Origin: Herbaspirillum rhizosphaerae
GTDB taxonomy: Bacteria; Pseudomonadota; Gammaproteobacteria; Burkholderiales; Burkholderiaceae_D
Assembly (NCBI RefSeq): GCF_001189965.1
Contig: NZ_LFLU01000015.1
Coordinates: forward strand, 1-64,000
Direction: 5' to 3'
Length of the DNA stretch: 64,000 nucleotides
The notes beneath the pieces are model-generated. The model was given only the letters and a program-made list of their open reading frames with translations. It was not told the DNA's origin and did not search any database. A program made the translations under genes and the position numbers. This document shows positions 37,043 to 45,849 of the stretch, piece after piece (the stretch's first letter is position 1; every line of letters begins with the position of its first letter).

Positions 37043-37812
37043 CAGTGAGCTCCTTCCAGTGCGCCCGATGTCGTGCCCATGTAGGCTTCCATCACTTGCG
37101 GGTTCTTCGATACCTGGTCATACGTGCCTTCGGCCAGCACAGCGCCGCGTTGCAACACGCTGATGCGGTCGCAAATGCCGGAGATCACGTTCATATTATG
37201 TTCGACCATCAGGATGGTGCGGCCGGCCGAGACTTTCTTGATCAGCGCAGTCACGCGATCAACGTCTTCGTGGCCCATGCCCTGGGTCGGTTCGTCGAGC
37301 AGCATCAGTTCCGGTTCCATCGCCAGGGTCGTGGCGATCTCCAGCGCGCGCTTGCGGCCGTAAGGCAAATCGACGGTGATGGTGTCGGCGAAGCTGGTCA
37401 GGTCGACTTCTTCGAGCAAGGCCATGGCGCGATCGTTGAGCTGCTTCAGGCTGTCGCCGTTCTTCCAGAAATGGAAGGAAGTGCCCAAGGTGCGTTGCAA
37501 GCCGATACGCACGTTTTCCATCACGCTCAGGTGAGGAAACACGGCCGAAATCTGGAAAGAACGAATGATGCCCTGGCGCGCAATCTGCGCCGGCGCATCC
37601 ATCGTGATGTCCTTGCCATTGAACAGGATCTGGCCCGAAGTCGGCACCAGGAATTTGGTCAGCAGATTGAAGCAAGTCGTCTTGCCGGCGCCATTCGGTC
37701 CGATCAGCGCATGGATATGCCCGCGCTGGACTTGCAAGTTGACTTTACTGACTGCTGTAAAACCCTTGAATTCCTTCGTCAGGTTTTTTGTCTCCAGAAT
37801 GACATCTGTCAT
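37042..37812 (-). CDS. livG: Branched-chain amino-acid-type ABC ATPase LivG
   Basis: A 256-residue ATPase with GPNGAGKTTCFNLLTKF (Walker A) and MLLDEPTQGMGHEDVDRV (Walker B). The signature region is atypical: PYGRKRALEIATTLAM replaces LSGGQ, as I recall for many LivG relatives. The C-terminal GTYDQVSKNPQVMEAYMG motif is the LivG tail. It is the first gene of the transporter cluster, preceded by the 264-bp inverted-repeat element. Confidence 0.93.
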   Translation of the reverse strand: MTDVILETKNLTKEFKGFTAVSKVNLQVQRGHIHALIGPNGAGKTTCFNLLTKFLVPTSGQILFNGKDITMDAPAQIARQGIIRSFQISAVFPHLSVMENVRIGLQRTLGTSFHFWKNGDSLKQLNDRAMALLEEVDLTSFADTITVDLPYGRKRALEIATTLAMEPELMLLDEPTQGMGHEDVDRVTALIKKVSAGRTILMVEHNMNVISGICDRISVLQRGAVLAEGTYDQVSKNPQVMEAYMGTTSGALEGAH

Positions 37813-37881
37813 AGTGTCTCTTCTTGTCTCTTCTCATTCTTCCCGTGAATACCATGCGTCTTTATAACCGCATGGCCGCCT

Positions 37882-38145
37882 GGGTCTGTTAACAATGAAT
37901 TTGCGCGATGCGTTGTTGCGAAAAAGCGTGTTGGCAAGGCGCGCGGCGCAGCAGGTGGTGGGCCCACCTGCAAGCCATGCAACGCAGTCAACGCGCTTTT
38001 TTGCAGCAACCCTTTGGGAACGGCTGCAGGCGTCGCCTGTCGTTGTTGCATCTCCTTGCCACAGCATCGCTATGTCGCGTCGCTACGCACAGGCAGTCAA
38101 CGCCTGCCGCGCGTTCGCATTCGCAAATTCATTGTTAACAGACCC
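37882..38145. repeat. 264-bp terminal-inverted-repeat element, copy 1
   Basis: The ends are a perfect 24-bp inverted repeat: the left end begins GGGTCTGTTAACAATGAATT, and the right end is its reverse complement. Inside are more paired segments: an AAAAAGCG/CGCTTTTTT-type stem, a GCAGGTGG...CCACCTGC palindrome, and GCAGGCGT/ACGCCTGC. No convincing coding frame is present. A second copy with the same order lies at 50,761-51,024. It occupies the gap between livG and the GMC gene. Confidence 0.85.
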
Positions 38146-38317
38146 TCAGTAAGTTACGCGACGCTTCTGACGTCGGCAACTACTCTTTTTAGGGCCTGAA
38201 CACCTGTCTTCAAGCCTTGTGCGAGAGTCTTATTTTTTTAATATCTGGCGCATAGTAGCCGAGTCGTACCATTACTACAATACGTATAAGTACCGTATTG
38301 GGCAAAGCCCGAAATAT

Positions 38318-39958
38318 TTAATTTTTGCGCGCTTTTCTGATCAGTTCTGCTGTCTTTTCAGCAATCATGACCGTAGGAGAATTGGTATTACCGGATGTGA
38401 TGGTAGGCATCACGGAAGCGTCTACCACGCGCAGTCCGGCCACGCCGCGCACGCGCAATTCGCTGTCGACCACTGCCAGCGCATCGTCGGCGCGACCCAT
38501 CTTGCAGGTGCCGACCGGATGGAAGATGGTCGTGCCGATTTCGCCGGCGGCTTTGTATAACTCTTCCTCAGACTGGTATTCCACCCCGGGCTTGCATTCG
38601 TCGGGTTGATATTTTCGCAAGGCCGGCGCGGCGGCGATCTTGCGCGTGAGCTTGAGCGAATCCGCCGCGACCTTGCGGTCCTGTTCGGTGCTGAGGTAAT
38701 TCAAGGTAATCTTCGGCGCCACTGCGCCGTCGCCGGAACCCAGGCGAATGTGTCCGCGCGAGGTCGGGCGCAGATTGCAGACGCTGGCGGTGAATGCCGG
38801 GAAAGGATGCAGCGGATCGCCGAATTTTTCCAGCGACAAGGGCTGCACGTGGTACTCGAGGTTGGCGCTCGTTTGCGATGCGTCGGACCTGGCGAACACG
38901 CCCAGCTGCGACGGCGCCATCGACATCGGCCCGCTCTGGAACAAGGCGTATTCCATACCGATCTTCATTTTGCCAAACCAGTTGTTGGCCATCATGTTGA
39001 GCGTCTTCACGCCCTTGACCTTGAACGCCGTGCGGATCTGCAAATGATCCTGCAGGTTCTCGCCCACGCCCGCCAGGTCTTTGACCACCGGAATCTGATG
39101 CTGCTGCAACAAGTCCGCCGGACCGATGCCCGACAATTGCAGGATGTGCGGCGAGCCGACCGCGCCGGCGGCCAGGATGGTTTCGGAAGTGGACTCCGCG
39201 TACCACTCCTTGCCGCCGCCGGTGAATTCGACGCCGACGCAAACCGGGCCGCTTATTCCACCGACCTCACGTTGCTCAATGCGCAGGCGCTTGACGTGCG
39301 AACCGGTCATGACGTCGAGATTGCCGGTCTTCATCGCCGGTTTCAAAAACGCCTTGGAAGCATTCCAGCGGATGCCGCGTTTCTGATTCACGTCGAAGTA
39401 AGAACTGCCTTCGTTGTCGCCGCGGTTGAAGTCATCGATCTTGGGAATGCCGACTTCCGCCGCCGCATCGCGGAAGGCATCGAGGATCTCCCACGACAGG
39501 CGCTGCTTCTCCACGCGCCACTCGCCGCCGGCGCCGTGAAACTGATCGCCGCCTTTGTAGTGATCCTCACTCTTCTTGAACAGCGGCAGCACCTGGTCCC
39601 AGCGCCAGCTGTCGTCGCCGCTCAGCTGCGCCCACTCGTTGTAGTCGCGCTCCTGGCCGCGCATGTAAATCATGCCGTTGATCGACGAGCAGCCGCCCAG
39701 CACTTTGCCGCGCGGATAAATCAGGCTGCGGCCGTTGAGGCCGGCATCCGCTTCGGTGCGATACAGCCAGTCGGTGCGCGGATTATTGATGCAATACAGA
39801 TAACCGACGGGGATGTGAATCCACAGGTAATCGTCCTTGGCGCCCGCCTCGATCAGCAGCACCTTGACGCCGCGATCGTGGCTGAGCCGGTTGGCCAGTA
39901 CGCAACCGGCCGTGCCGCCGCCGACGATGATGTAATCGTATTTACCTGCTGACTCCAT
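38318..39958 (-). CDS. GMC-family oxidoreductase (choline dehydrogenase-like)
   Basis: A 546-residue FAD enzyme. YDYIIVGGGTAGCVLANRLS near residue 8 binds FAD. LGGCSSINGMIYMRG and GAVGSPHILQLSGIGP are the two GMC signatures. The active-site histidine is in IFHPVGTCKMG. Such enzymes oxidise alcohols to aldehydes with FAD. The MmsA-type aldehyde dehydrogenase gene lies 95 bp upstream on the same strand, so the pair probably oxidises an alcohol in two steps. The substrate is not evident. Confidence 0.92.
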   Translation of the reverse strand: MESAGKYDYIIVGGGTAGCVLANRLSHDRGVKVLLIEAGAKDDYLWIHIPVGYLYCINNPRTDWLYRTEADAGLNGRSLIYPRGKVLGGCSSINGMIYMRGQERDYNEWAQLSGDDSWRWDQVLPLFKKSEDHYKGGDQFHGAGGEWRVEKQRLSWEILDAFRDAAAEVGIPKIDDFNRGDNEGSSYFDVNQKRGIRWNASKAFLKPAMKTGNLDVMTGSHVKRLRIEQREVGGISGPVCVGVEFTGGGKEWYAESTSETILAAGAVGSPHILQLSGIGPADLLQQHQIPVVKDLAGVGENLQDHLQIRTAFKVKGVKTLNMMANNWFGKMKIGMEYALFQSGPMSMAPSQLGVFARSDASQTSANLEYHVQPLSLEKFGDPLHPFPAFTASVCNLRPTSRGHIRLGSGDGAVAPKITLNYLSTEQDRKVAADSLKLTRKIAAAPALRKYQPDECKPGVEYQSEEELYKAAGEIGTTIFHPVGTCKMGRADDALAVVDSELRVRGVAGLRVVDASVMPTITSGNTNSPTVMIAEKTAELIRKARKN

Positions 39959-40053
39959 GCTGCTGTCTCCGTTATTTTTTTATCTGACGCCAATCGATAC
40001 GCCGTCGTCCCAGCGTTCGCTGGGACGACAAGGAGGGTGATAAGCAACTTTGA

Positions 40054-41571
40054 TTACTTCGCCACCGGCATCGTAAATTCCGCGCCCTTGCCGATAGTAG
40101 CCGACCAGCGCTGCATGATGGACTTATATCGCGTATAGAACTTGATGCCCTCTTCGCCGTAAGCATGGGTATCGCCGAACAGCGAGCGCTTCCAGCCGCC
40201 AAAGGAATGCCAGGCCATCGGCACCGGGATCGGCACATTGATGCCGACCATGCCGACCTGGATGCGGCGCGAAAATTCATGCGCGGTGTTGCCGTCCGCA
40301 GTGAACAGCGACACGCCGTTGCCGTATTCGTGCGCATTGATCAGACGCACCGCTTCGGCGAAGTCCGGCACGCGCACCACGCACAGCACCGGTCCGAAAA
40401 TTTCTTCCTTGTAGATCTTCATGTCCGGCGTGACGTTGTCAAACAAGGTGCCGCCGACGAAGAAGCCTTTTTGATGACCCGGCACGCTGATGCCGCGGCC
40501 ATCCACCAGCAGCTTGGCGCCGGCCTGCACGCCGTCGTCGATATAGCCTTCGACCTTGGCCTTGTGCGCAGCAGTCACCAGCGGGCCCATCTCGGCATCG
40601 GCTTCCATGCCGTTTTTGATCTTCAATGCCTTCACGCGCGGGATCAGCGCTTCGATCAGCTTGTCGGCTACGCTGCCGACCGCCACCGCCACCGAGATCG
40701 CCATGCAACGTTCGCCGGCGGAACCGTAAGCGGCGCCGATCAGCGCATCGACCGCTTGTTCCAGATTCGCGTCCGGCATCACCACCAGATGATTCTTGGC
40801 GCCGCCCAATGCCTGCGCACGCAAGGGATAGGTACCGGCGCGCTTGGTCGCTTCGCTGTAGATGTATTCCGCAATCGGCGTCGAACCGACAAACGAGATC
40901 GCCTGCACTTCCGGATGCTGCAGCAGCGCGTCGACCGCCACCTTGTCGCCCTGGACCACGTTGAACACACCGTCCGGCAAGCCGGCGCGCTTGAACAGAT
41001 CGGCCAGCATCAGCGACGGCGACGGATCGCGTTCGGACGGCTTCAGGATAAAGCTGTTGCCGGTGGCAATCGCCAGCGGCGCCATCCACAGCGGCACCAT
41101 CACCGGAAAATTGAACGGCGTGATGCCGGCCGTCACACCCAGCGGCTGGCGCAGATTCCAATTGTCGATGCCGCCGCCGATGTTGTCGGTGAATTGCGTC
41201 TTCAGCAGTTGCGGCACGCCGCAGGCGAATTCGACAATTTCCAGACCGCGCGTGACTTCGCCCTTGGCATCGGAAAACACCTTGCCGTGTTCACGTGTGA
41301 TCGCCGCTGCGAGGTCGTCATGATGCTGCTCGATCAATTCCTTGAACTTGAACAGCACGCGCGCACGCTTGAGCGGCGCTGTTTCAGCCCAGGCCGGCGC
41401 TGCAGCGCTGGCGGCGGCCACTGCCGCATTGACTTCAGCTGTCGACGCCAGCACTACCTTGGCCGACACCTCGCCGGTGGCCGGATTGAACACGTCTTGC
41501 TGACGGCCGCTTTCGGACGGAACGACACGGCCGTTGATGTAATGCTGAATGGTCGATGGTGCGACAGTCAT
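40054..41571 (-). CDS. mmsA: Methylmalonate-semialdehyde dehydrogenase-like (CoA-acylating)
   Basis: A 505-residue aldehyde dehydrogenase from ATG 41571, preceded by [33 protein letters not shown] is the start typical of MmsA/IolA, and [20 protein letters not shown] is the cofactor region. The catalytic cysteine is in [13 protein letters not shown]. MmsA converts (methyl)malonate semialdehyde to propionyl- or acetyl-CoA, in valine or myo-inositol breakdown. Here no valine or inositol genes adjoin, only the GMC oxidase downstream and a divergent LysR regulator. Confidence 0.92.
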   Translation of the reverse strand: MTVAPSTIQHYINGRVVPSESGRQQDVFNPATGEVSAKVVLASTAEVNAAVAAASAAAPAWAETAPLKRARVLFKFKELIEQHHDDLAAAITREHGKVFSDAKGEVTRGLEIVEFACGVPQLLKTQFTDNIGGGIDNWNLRQPLGVTAGITPFNFPVMVPLWMAPLAIATGNSFILKPSERDPSPSLMLADLFKRAGLPDGVFNVVQGDKVAVDALLQHPEVQAISFVGSTPIAEYIYSEATKRAGTYPLRAQALGGAKNHLVVMPDANLEQAVDALIGAAYGSAGERCMAISVAVAVGSVADKLIEALIPRVKALKIKNGMEADAEMGPLVTAAHKAKVEGYIDDGVQAGAKLLVDGRGISVPGHQKGFFVGGTLFDNVTPDMKIYKEEIFGPVLCVVRVPDFAEAVRLINAHEYGNGVSLFTADGNTAHEFSRRIQVGMVGINVPIPVPMAWHSFGGWKRSLFGDTHAYGEEGIKFYTRYKSIMQRWSATIGKGAEFTMPVAK

Positions 41572-41774
41572 AAGTATCCCTTTGGTGATCAATGAATAGA
41601 GTTGGCCTGGAGATGGCTGAAATCGGCTTATTTGTTTGGTTTTGGAAGAATATAGCCTCGAATGAAATGAATCCAATCAGTTATTATCAACAGCAATATA
41701 AAAATTACTGATAATTCTCATATCCTTAAAATCAGTCACGAATGATAGTTGACTACTTTTAATCGAACTTGATC

Positions 41775-42656
41775 ATGGATTTCACACAATTACGCGCTTT
41801 TGTCGCCGTGGCCCATGAAGGCAACCTGACCCGCGCCGCAGAAACCCTCCACGTCACCCAGCCTGCGGTCAGCCTGCAAATCAAGTTGCTGCAGGAAAGG
41901 CTGAACCTGACCCTGTTCACCCGCACCAGCGCCGGCATGAAACTGACCAATGAAGGCAGCAAGCTGTTGCCGGTCGCGGAACGGGTTCTGCACACCCTGC
42001 AGGAATTCCATCAACATGCCAACGCCTTGCACAGCAGCGCCGGCAATCTGATCGGCACGCTGGCCGTCGGCACCATCCTCGATCCCGAATTCATCCGTCT
42101 CGGCGCCTTCCTCAAACTGCTGGTGGAACGTCATCCCCAACTATCCACACGTCTTCAACACCATATGTCGGGTTCGGTGCTGCAGCAAGTCAAAGCCGGC
42201 GAGCTGGATGTCGGCTTTTTCCTCGGTTCGCCGGGCAAAGGCTTCCACAGCCTGACTTTGACCCATTTCACTTATAACGTCATCGCCCCGGCCGGTTGGA
42301 AAAGCCGGATTGCCGGCAAAGGCTGGAAGGAGCTGGCGCAGCTCCCCTGGATCTGGACCCCGCCGGAGTCCGCACATCACCGTCTGCTGAACCGGGTTTT
42401 TGCCCAATACAAGCTCACGCCTAATGCGGTCGCGCTGGTCGATCAGGAATCTTCCATGCTGGATCTGGTGAAATCCGGCGTCGGCCTGTCGCTGGCGCGT
42501 GAGTCGATTGCGCTTAACCAATCGCATGCACACGGCCTGGTGATTGCCGATGCAGTCGATTTGTCGACCGAGCTGTCTTTCATTTCCCTTGATAAACGTA
42601 AAAACGAACCGGCCATCGGCGCCGTATTCGCTTTGTTGCAGGATGTCTGGTCCTGA
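41775..42656 (+). CDS. LysR-family regulator divergent from mmsA
   Basis: A 293-residue regulator; ATG 41775 is preferred to an in-frame TTG six bases earlier. The helix-turn-helix spans MDFTQLRAFVAVAHEGNLTRAAETLHVTQPAVS. The effector domain is of the usual length. The ~200-bp AT-rich space to mmsA contains partial dyads (TTATCAACAG, TTACTGATAATT) that may be its operator. It probably controls the mmsA-GMC unit. Confidence 0.88.
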   Translation: MDFTQLRAFVAVAHEGNLTRAAETLHVTQPAVSLQIKLLQERLNLTLFTRTSAGMKLTNEGSKLLPVAERVLHTLQEFHQHANALHSSAGNLIGTLAVGTILDPEFIRLGAFLKLLVERHPQLSTRLQHHMSGSVLQQVKAGELDVGFFLGSPGKGFHSLTLTHFTYNVIAPAGWKSRIAGKGWKELAQLPWIWTPPESAHHRLLNRVFAQYKLTPNAVALVDQESSMLDLVKSGVGLSLARESIALNQSHAHGLVIADAVDLSTELSFISLDKRKNEPAIGAVFALLQDVWS

Positions 42657-42724
42657 TTAATGTTGTTTCAAAGGAATTTTTTACGTTTTCCCGGGAATAA
42701 GCTGGGTTTGGTTTTTAAATTAAT

Positions 42725-42936
42725 AGGTTATATATATAAATAGTAGTAGTAGTTAACAGGGACCCCTTTCTGTGGATAACCCGGTAAACCAAAATCAAAT
42801 CATGGGTTTACGAAATTCATAACCGCTTGGTAAGTCTTGTATGGCAAAAGAACAGATGGTGGATAGAAAATGGAGATGTGAAGAACTTTTGACCTATCCC
42901 CATTTCGCACAGAAGATATGCAGAGACTTATCCACA
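42725..42936. other. oriC: Replication origin unwinding module, copy 1 (oriC)
   Basis: In order: an AT stretch GTTATATATATAAA (42727-42740), four TAG trinucleotides (42741-42752, a DnaA-trio track), a GC-rich stretch CAGGGACCCC, and the DnaA box TGTGGATAA (42771-42779). Another box, TTATCCACA, lies at 42928-42936. This is the basal unwinding layout described for bacterial origins: DnaA binds the box and spreads along the trios to melt the AT stretch. It is very similar to copy 2 and in the same direction. Confidence 0.85.
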
Positions 42937-42987
42937 GATGACCTTAAAAACACGCTCGAATGCGGTTTTTCAAGTCGTTTTGTCTGA
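42841..42987 (+). CDS. Possible 48-residue peptide in oriC copy 1
   Basis: ATG 42841 opens a frame whose product begins MAKEQMVDRKWRCEELL and ends at 42987. Copy 2 of the origin has an aligned frame (MNKEQLLDRFWRCEKVL) without any insertion or deletion over some 34 codons, and part of the change is synonymous. The aligned part includes the DnaA box, which reads LSTDD. It may be a real peptide or only the result of a recent duplication; no ribosome site is clear. Confidence 0.25.
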   Translation: MAKEQMVDRKWRCEELLTYPHFAQKICRDLSTDDLKNTLECGFSSRFV

Positions 42988-43091
42988 TACGAGAGCTGGT
43001 TGGTGATGAAACAGATGAATTTTCATTTCCAGACGGCCATTTCCTCGTGAACGAGCTGCAAGACGTCGCCACAGCAAAAACAAACCAATTG

Positions 43092-43406
43092 ATGCCCATG
43101 GACGAGCAAGACCAAAAAAATGCCTACAAGGTGCTCATCCAGCCCTCAGGACTGGAATTTATCGCGAAGCCGGCGTTGTCTTTGCTGACTTCCGCACAAC
43201 AGGCATTCATCCGCATGCCAAGTTCTTGCCGTAACGGAACATGCCGCACCTGTCTTTGTTTTTTAAAAAGCGGGCAAATCAGTTATCAGATCGATTGGCC
43301 GGGGCTGACCAGGGAAGAAAAAGCCGAAGGTTACCTGTTGCCGTGTGTCGCGGTCGCCGAATCGGACCTGGTGCTGGAAGTGCCGGATGCCATTTCCTTG
43401 AAATGA
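43092..43406 (+). CDS. 2Fe-2S ferredoxin-like protein
   Basis: I prefer ATG 43092, giving 104 residues, the size of a single plant-type ferredoxin domain; an in-frame start at 42960 would add 44 residues running through oriC DNA. The cluster ligands are CRNGTCRTC with the fourth cysteine in YLLPCVA. The loop before it (MPSSCRNGTC) is typical. It would carry electrons to an unknown oxidoreductase. It is enclosed by the two origin modules, an unusual position. Confidence 0.8.
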   Translation: MPMDEQDQKNAYKVLIQPSGLEFIAKPALSLLTSAQQAFIRMPSSCRNGTCRTCLCFLKSGQISYQIDWPGLTREEKAEGYLLPCVAVAESDLVLEVPDAISLK

Positions 43407-43409
43407 AAT

Positions 43410-43449
43410 GATCCGCCGGGCAGTTCCGGATCGATTTTTCTTTTTTTTT
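43410..43449 (+). terminator. Terminator after the ferredoxin gene
   Basis: GATCCG and CGGATC pair around an 11-base loop, followed by a long T-rich tract (GATTTTTCTTTTTTTTT). It begins four bases after the ferredoxin stop and prevents read-through into the second origin module. Confidence 0.7.
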
Positions 43450-43502
43450 AGTTGGATCGATGGGGAAGAAAGAGAAAAAAGGTTTTCCGGTTTTTATATA
43501 GA

Positions 43503-43714
43503 TGTTTATATATATAAATAGTAGTAGTAGTTAACAGGGACCCTTTTCTGTGGATAACCCGGTAAACCGAAATCGAATCAGGCGTTTACGAAAATGATAA
43601 ACGCTTGGCAACACGTGTATGAACAAAGAACAGTTGTTGGATAGATTTTGGCGCTGTGAAAAAGTCTTGCACTATCCCCAAACCGCGCAAGACTTATTCA
43701 CAAGCTTATCCACA
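43503..43714. other. oriC: Replication origin unwinding module, copy 2 (oriC)
   Basis: It repeats copy 1: AT stretch (43505-43518), four TAG trinucleotides (43519-43530), CAGGGACCC, DnaA box TGTGGATAA (43549-43557). On the right end are a near-match TTATTCACA (43694-43702) and a perfect TTATCCACA (43706-43714). The trio tracks of the two copies are 778 bp apart. A GCGTTTA...TAAACGC dyad follows the first box here and is degenerate in copy 1. Confidence 0.85.
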
Positions 43715-43801
43715 GATGATTTTGCCGAACCGGTTTTAAAAAATCTATCGGCAGCGATATCCGGAAATCACCTGGCGGCCTGCACCGGCTTGCCTTTGTA
43801 G
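43619..43801 (+). CDS. Possible 60-residue peptide in oriC copy 2
   Basis: The frame aligned to the peptide of copy 1, starting at ATG 43619 (MNKEQLLDRFWRCEKVL). Similarity stops after LSTDD; the rest overlaps the end of the AsmA-family gene on the other strand, which argues against the full length being coding. Reported because the aligned 34 codons have no frameshift. Confidence 0.22.
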   Translation: MNKEQLLDRFWRCEKVLHYPQTAQDLFTSLSTDDFAEPVLKNLSAAISGNHLAACTGLPL

Positions 43802-45792
43802 GTTTTACCCGGCGGCGGCGCAGTCGGTTTTTTCTGGGCTTCCTGCAGCAGATTGGCGCAATCGGTTTGCTGTTCTCCACTGATGTTGATCAGCGGCAGG
43901 ATGGCTGCAACCGGGGCCACCACACCCAGCAAAATGGCGCCGCCCGCCTTCAGCGCCAGCGTGCCTTTGTCGACGCCGATATCCGGATCCTTGAACGGAC
44001 CGGTGACATACAGCGGCGAGCGCAGCGAAATAATCCGCAGGCCCTTGCTGCGCGGATTGATGGTCAGGTCGAGTTGCTCCTGGGACAGATTGACGTTGCC
44101 GCTGATGTTGACGATCGCGTCTTCGGTATCCAGCGTAAAGGTGCGCGCCTGCATCAGGCCGTTGGTCACGGCGAAGTCGCCGGCCATGCAATTGAGCTTG
44201 ACCTGCTTGTCGCCGAACAGCTTCGACACCACCACATTGCCGATATTCAGGCCCATCTCTTCCAGCAGCAACTTGCTGATGGCGCCGTGATTGATCAAGG
44301 TCTTCAATTCGCCGTTGGACGAACCGAGCATGGCCGCGACCGAATTGCCGGTGGCGGTCAGCGCGGCGTCGCCGTTGATTTCACCGAAGCTGGTCTGCGC
44401 CGCGTCGAGATTCGGGAACAACTGCTGAATCTTGATGCGTCGCGCCGACAGTTTCAGTTCCGACTTCATCTTCGGTGCGCTGCCGTCGAGCTTGATGTTG
44501 GAGCTCAGGTTGCCGCCGGCGATGCCGAAGTTGAGCGGCGTCAGCTGCAGCACCTTGTTGTTCATGTGCAGGTCGGCGCGGATGTCGGTGATCGGCAGGT
44601 TCTTTTCCTTCACCACCTTGTGCGCGGTGAGTTTGACGTCGGCATCCAGCGCATCCCAGGCATCGGTCTTGAATTCCTTGACCGGCAACACCTTGTTCGA
44701 CGGCTGGCGTTCTTCCGCGCCGCGTTCCGCCTTTTTGGCGTTGGAGTCGGCGCCGATCAGCGGCGCCAGATCGTCGAACTGCAGCAGGTTGGAAACGATC
44801 TCGCCCTTGAGCAGCGGCCGCGGTTGCTTCGATTGATATTCCAGCGTGCCGCCGATATCGCTGGAGCCGACCTTGCCGTTGAATTTGTCGTAGATCCAGT
44901 CGCTTTGCTGAGTGCCGAGCTTGCCGATCAGATGGCCGGACGTGGAAAACGGCGGCGTTTCCGGCAGCAGCACGCCGGTCAGCGCAAACAGATGCGCCAT
45001 GCTGTCGCCCGACAGATTCAGCTGCAGGTCGAGCGCGGCAAGTTCTTGCGGTTTGGTCAGCGTGCCTTTGACGGCGATGCGGGTTTTGCCGACGCGCACA
45101 TCGGCTTCCAGCGGATAAGGTTTGCTTTCATCCTGCAGCGACAACACGCCGCCGGCTTTGCCTTCGCCGCCGATGTCGGCCTTGTTGAAGCTGCCCTTGA
45201 GCTTCCAGCCTATGCCGTAGATTCTTTCCTTGGCCGGATCGAGCGTGTCGATATCGGCCCTGGCATTGATCTTCTGGATGGCGTCGTCAAGCTGCACGCT
45301 GCCTTTGCGGATCACGATTTTTTCGGGACGGAATTCCCAGGTCGAGGGACCGTCCGATGTGAAGGTCCAGTTATTGACAGCGTCTTTATTGCGCAGCAGG
45401 GCGATTTGCGGGGTGTCGGCTTCGAGTGACGGCAGGACGATCTTGTGTTGCAGCAGCGGCCAGGGATTGAGCGTCACGTCCAGCTGCCTGATCGCCACCA
45501 TGTTGGAATCGGCCGGCGCCCAACTCGGGTTGCCGAGCACGATGTCGGCCGCGCTTACATGCGGCCACGGAATCCACCGGGCCCAGCTGGTTTGCGGCGA
45601 TTCCGGTTTTTGCCACTTCACGATCAGGTCGCCCCGGATGGCGAAGTGGCGGCCTGTTGCATCGCTGACGCGCTGGTTGATCCAGGGACGCGCCCGGTTC
45701 CAGTCGAAGTTGACGATCAGGACGATCAGCAAAATGATGAGCGTCAGAAAACCCGCGAAACTTAGTCCTATTATTTTTGATGTTCGTGGCAT
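43768..45792 (-). CDS. AsmA-family envelope protein
   Basis: A 674-residue protein anchored by one N-terminal membrane helix (SFAGFLTLIILLIVLIVNFDW), with the rest periplasmic. The start RVSDATGRHFAIRGDLIVKW and the C-terminal half ISKLLLEEMGLNIGNVV plus IISLRSPLYVTGPFKDPDIGVD match the AsmA group. Family members are beta-groove proteins connected with phospholipid transport or outer-membrane assembly. It ends beside the second origin module. Confidence 0.88.
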   Translation of the reverse strand: MPRTSKIIGLSFAGFLTLIILLIVLIVNFDWNRARPWINQRVSDATGRHFAIRGDLIVKWQKPESPQTSWARWIPWPHVSAADIVLGNPSWAPADSNMVAIRQLDVTLNPWPLLQHKIVLPSLEADTPQIALLRNKDAVNNWTFTSDGPSTWEFRPEKIVIRKGSVQLDDAIQKINARADIDTLDPAKERIYGIGWKLKGSFNKADIGGEGKAGGVLSLQDESKPYPLEADVRVGKTRIAVKGTLTKPQELAALDLQLNLSGDSMAHLFALTGVLLPETPPFSTSGHLIGKLGTQQSDWIYDKFNGKVGSSDIGGTLEYQSKQPRPLLKGEIVSNLLQFDDLAPLIGADSNAKKAERGAEERQPSNKVLPVKEFKTDAWDALDADVKLTAHKVVKEKNLPITDIRADLHMNNKVLQLTPLNFGIAGGNLSSNIKLDGSAPKMKSELKLSARRIKIQQLFPNLDAAQTSFGEINGDAALTATGNSVAAMLGSSNGELKTLINHGAISKLLLEEMGLNIGNVVVSKLFGDKQVKLNCMAGDFAVTNGLMQARTFTLDTEDAIVNISGNVNLSQEQLDLTINPRSKGLRIISLRSPLYVTGPFKDPDIGVDKGTLALKAGGAILLGVVAPVAAILPLINISGEQQTDCANLLQEAQKKPTAPPPGKTYKGKPVQAAR

Positions 45793-45849
45793 AAATCATC
45801 CTAAAGAGTGTGATCAGCGCCAGCCGCATCAAGGGAAATCAGGATCTCG

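Noticed and set aside
42960-43091. Ferredoxin start at 42960
   Set aside because: The added 44 residues have no ferredoxin-like character and run through origin DNA; ATG 43092 gives the usual domain length.
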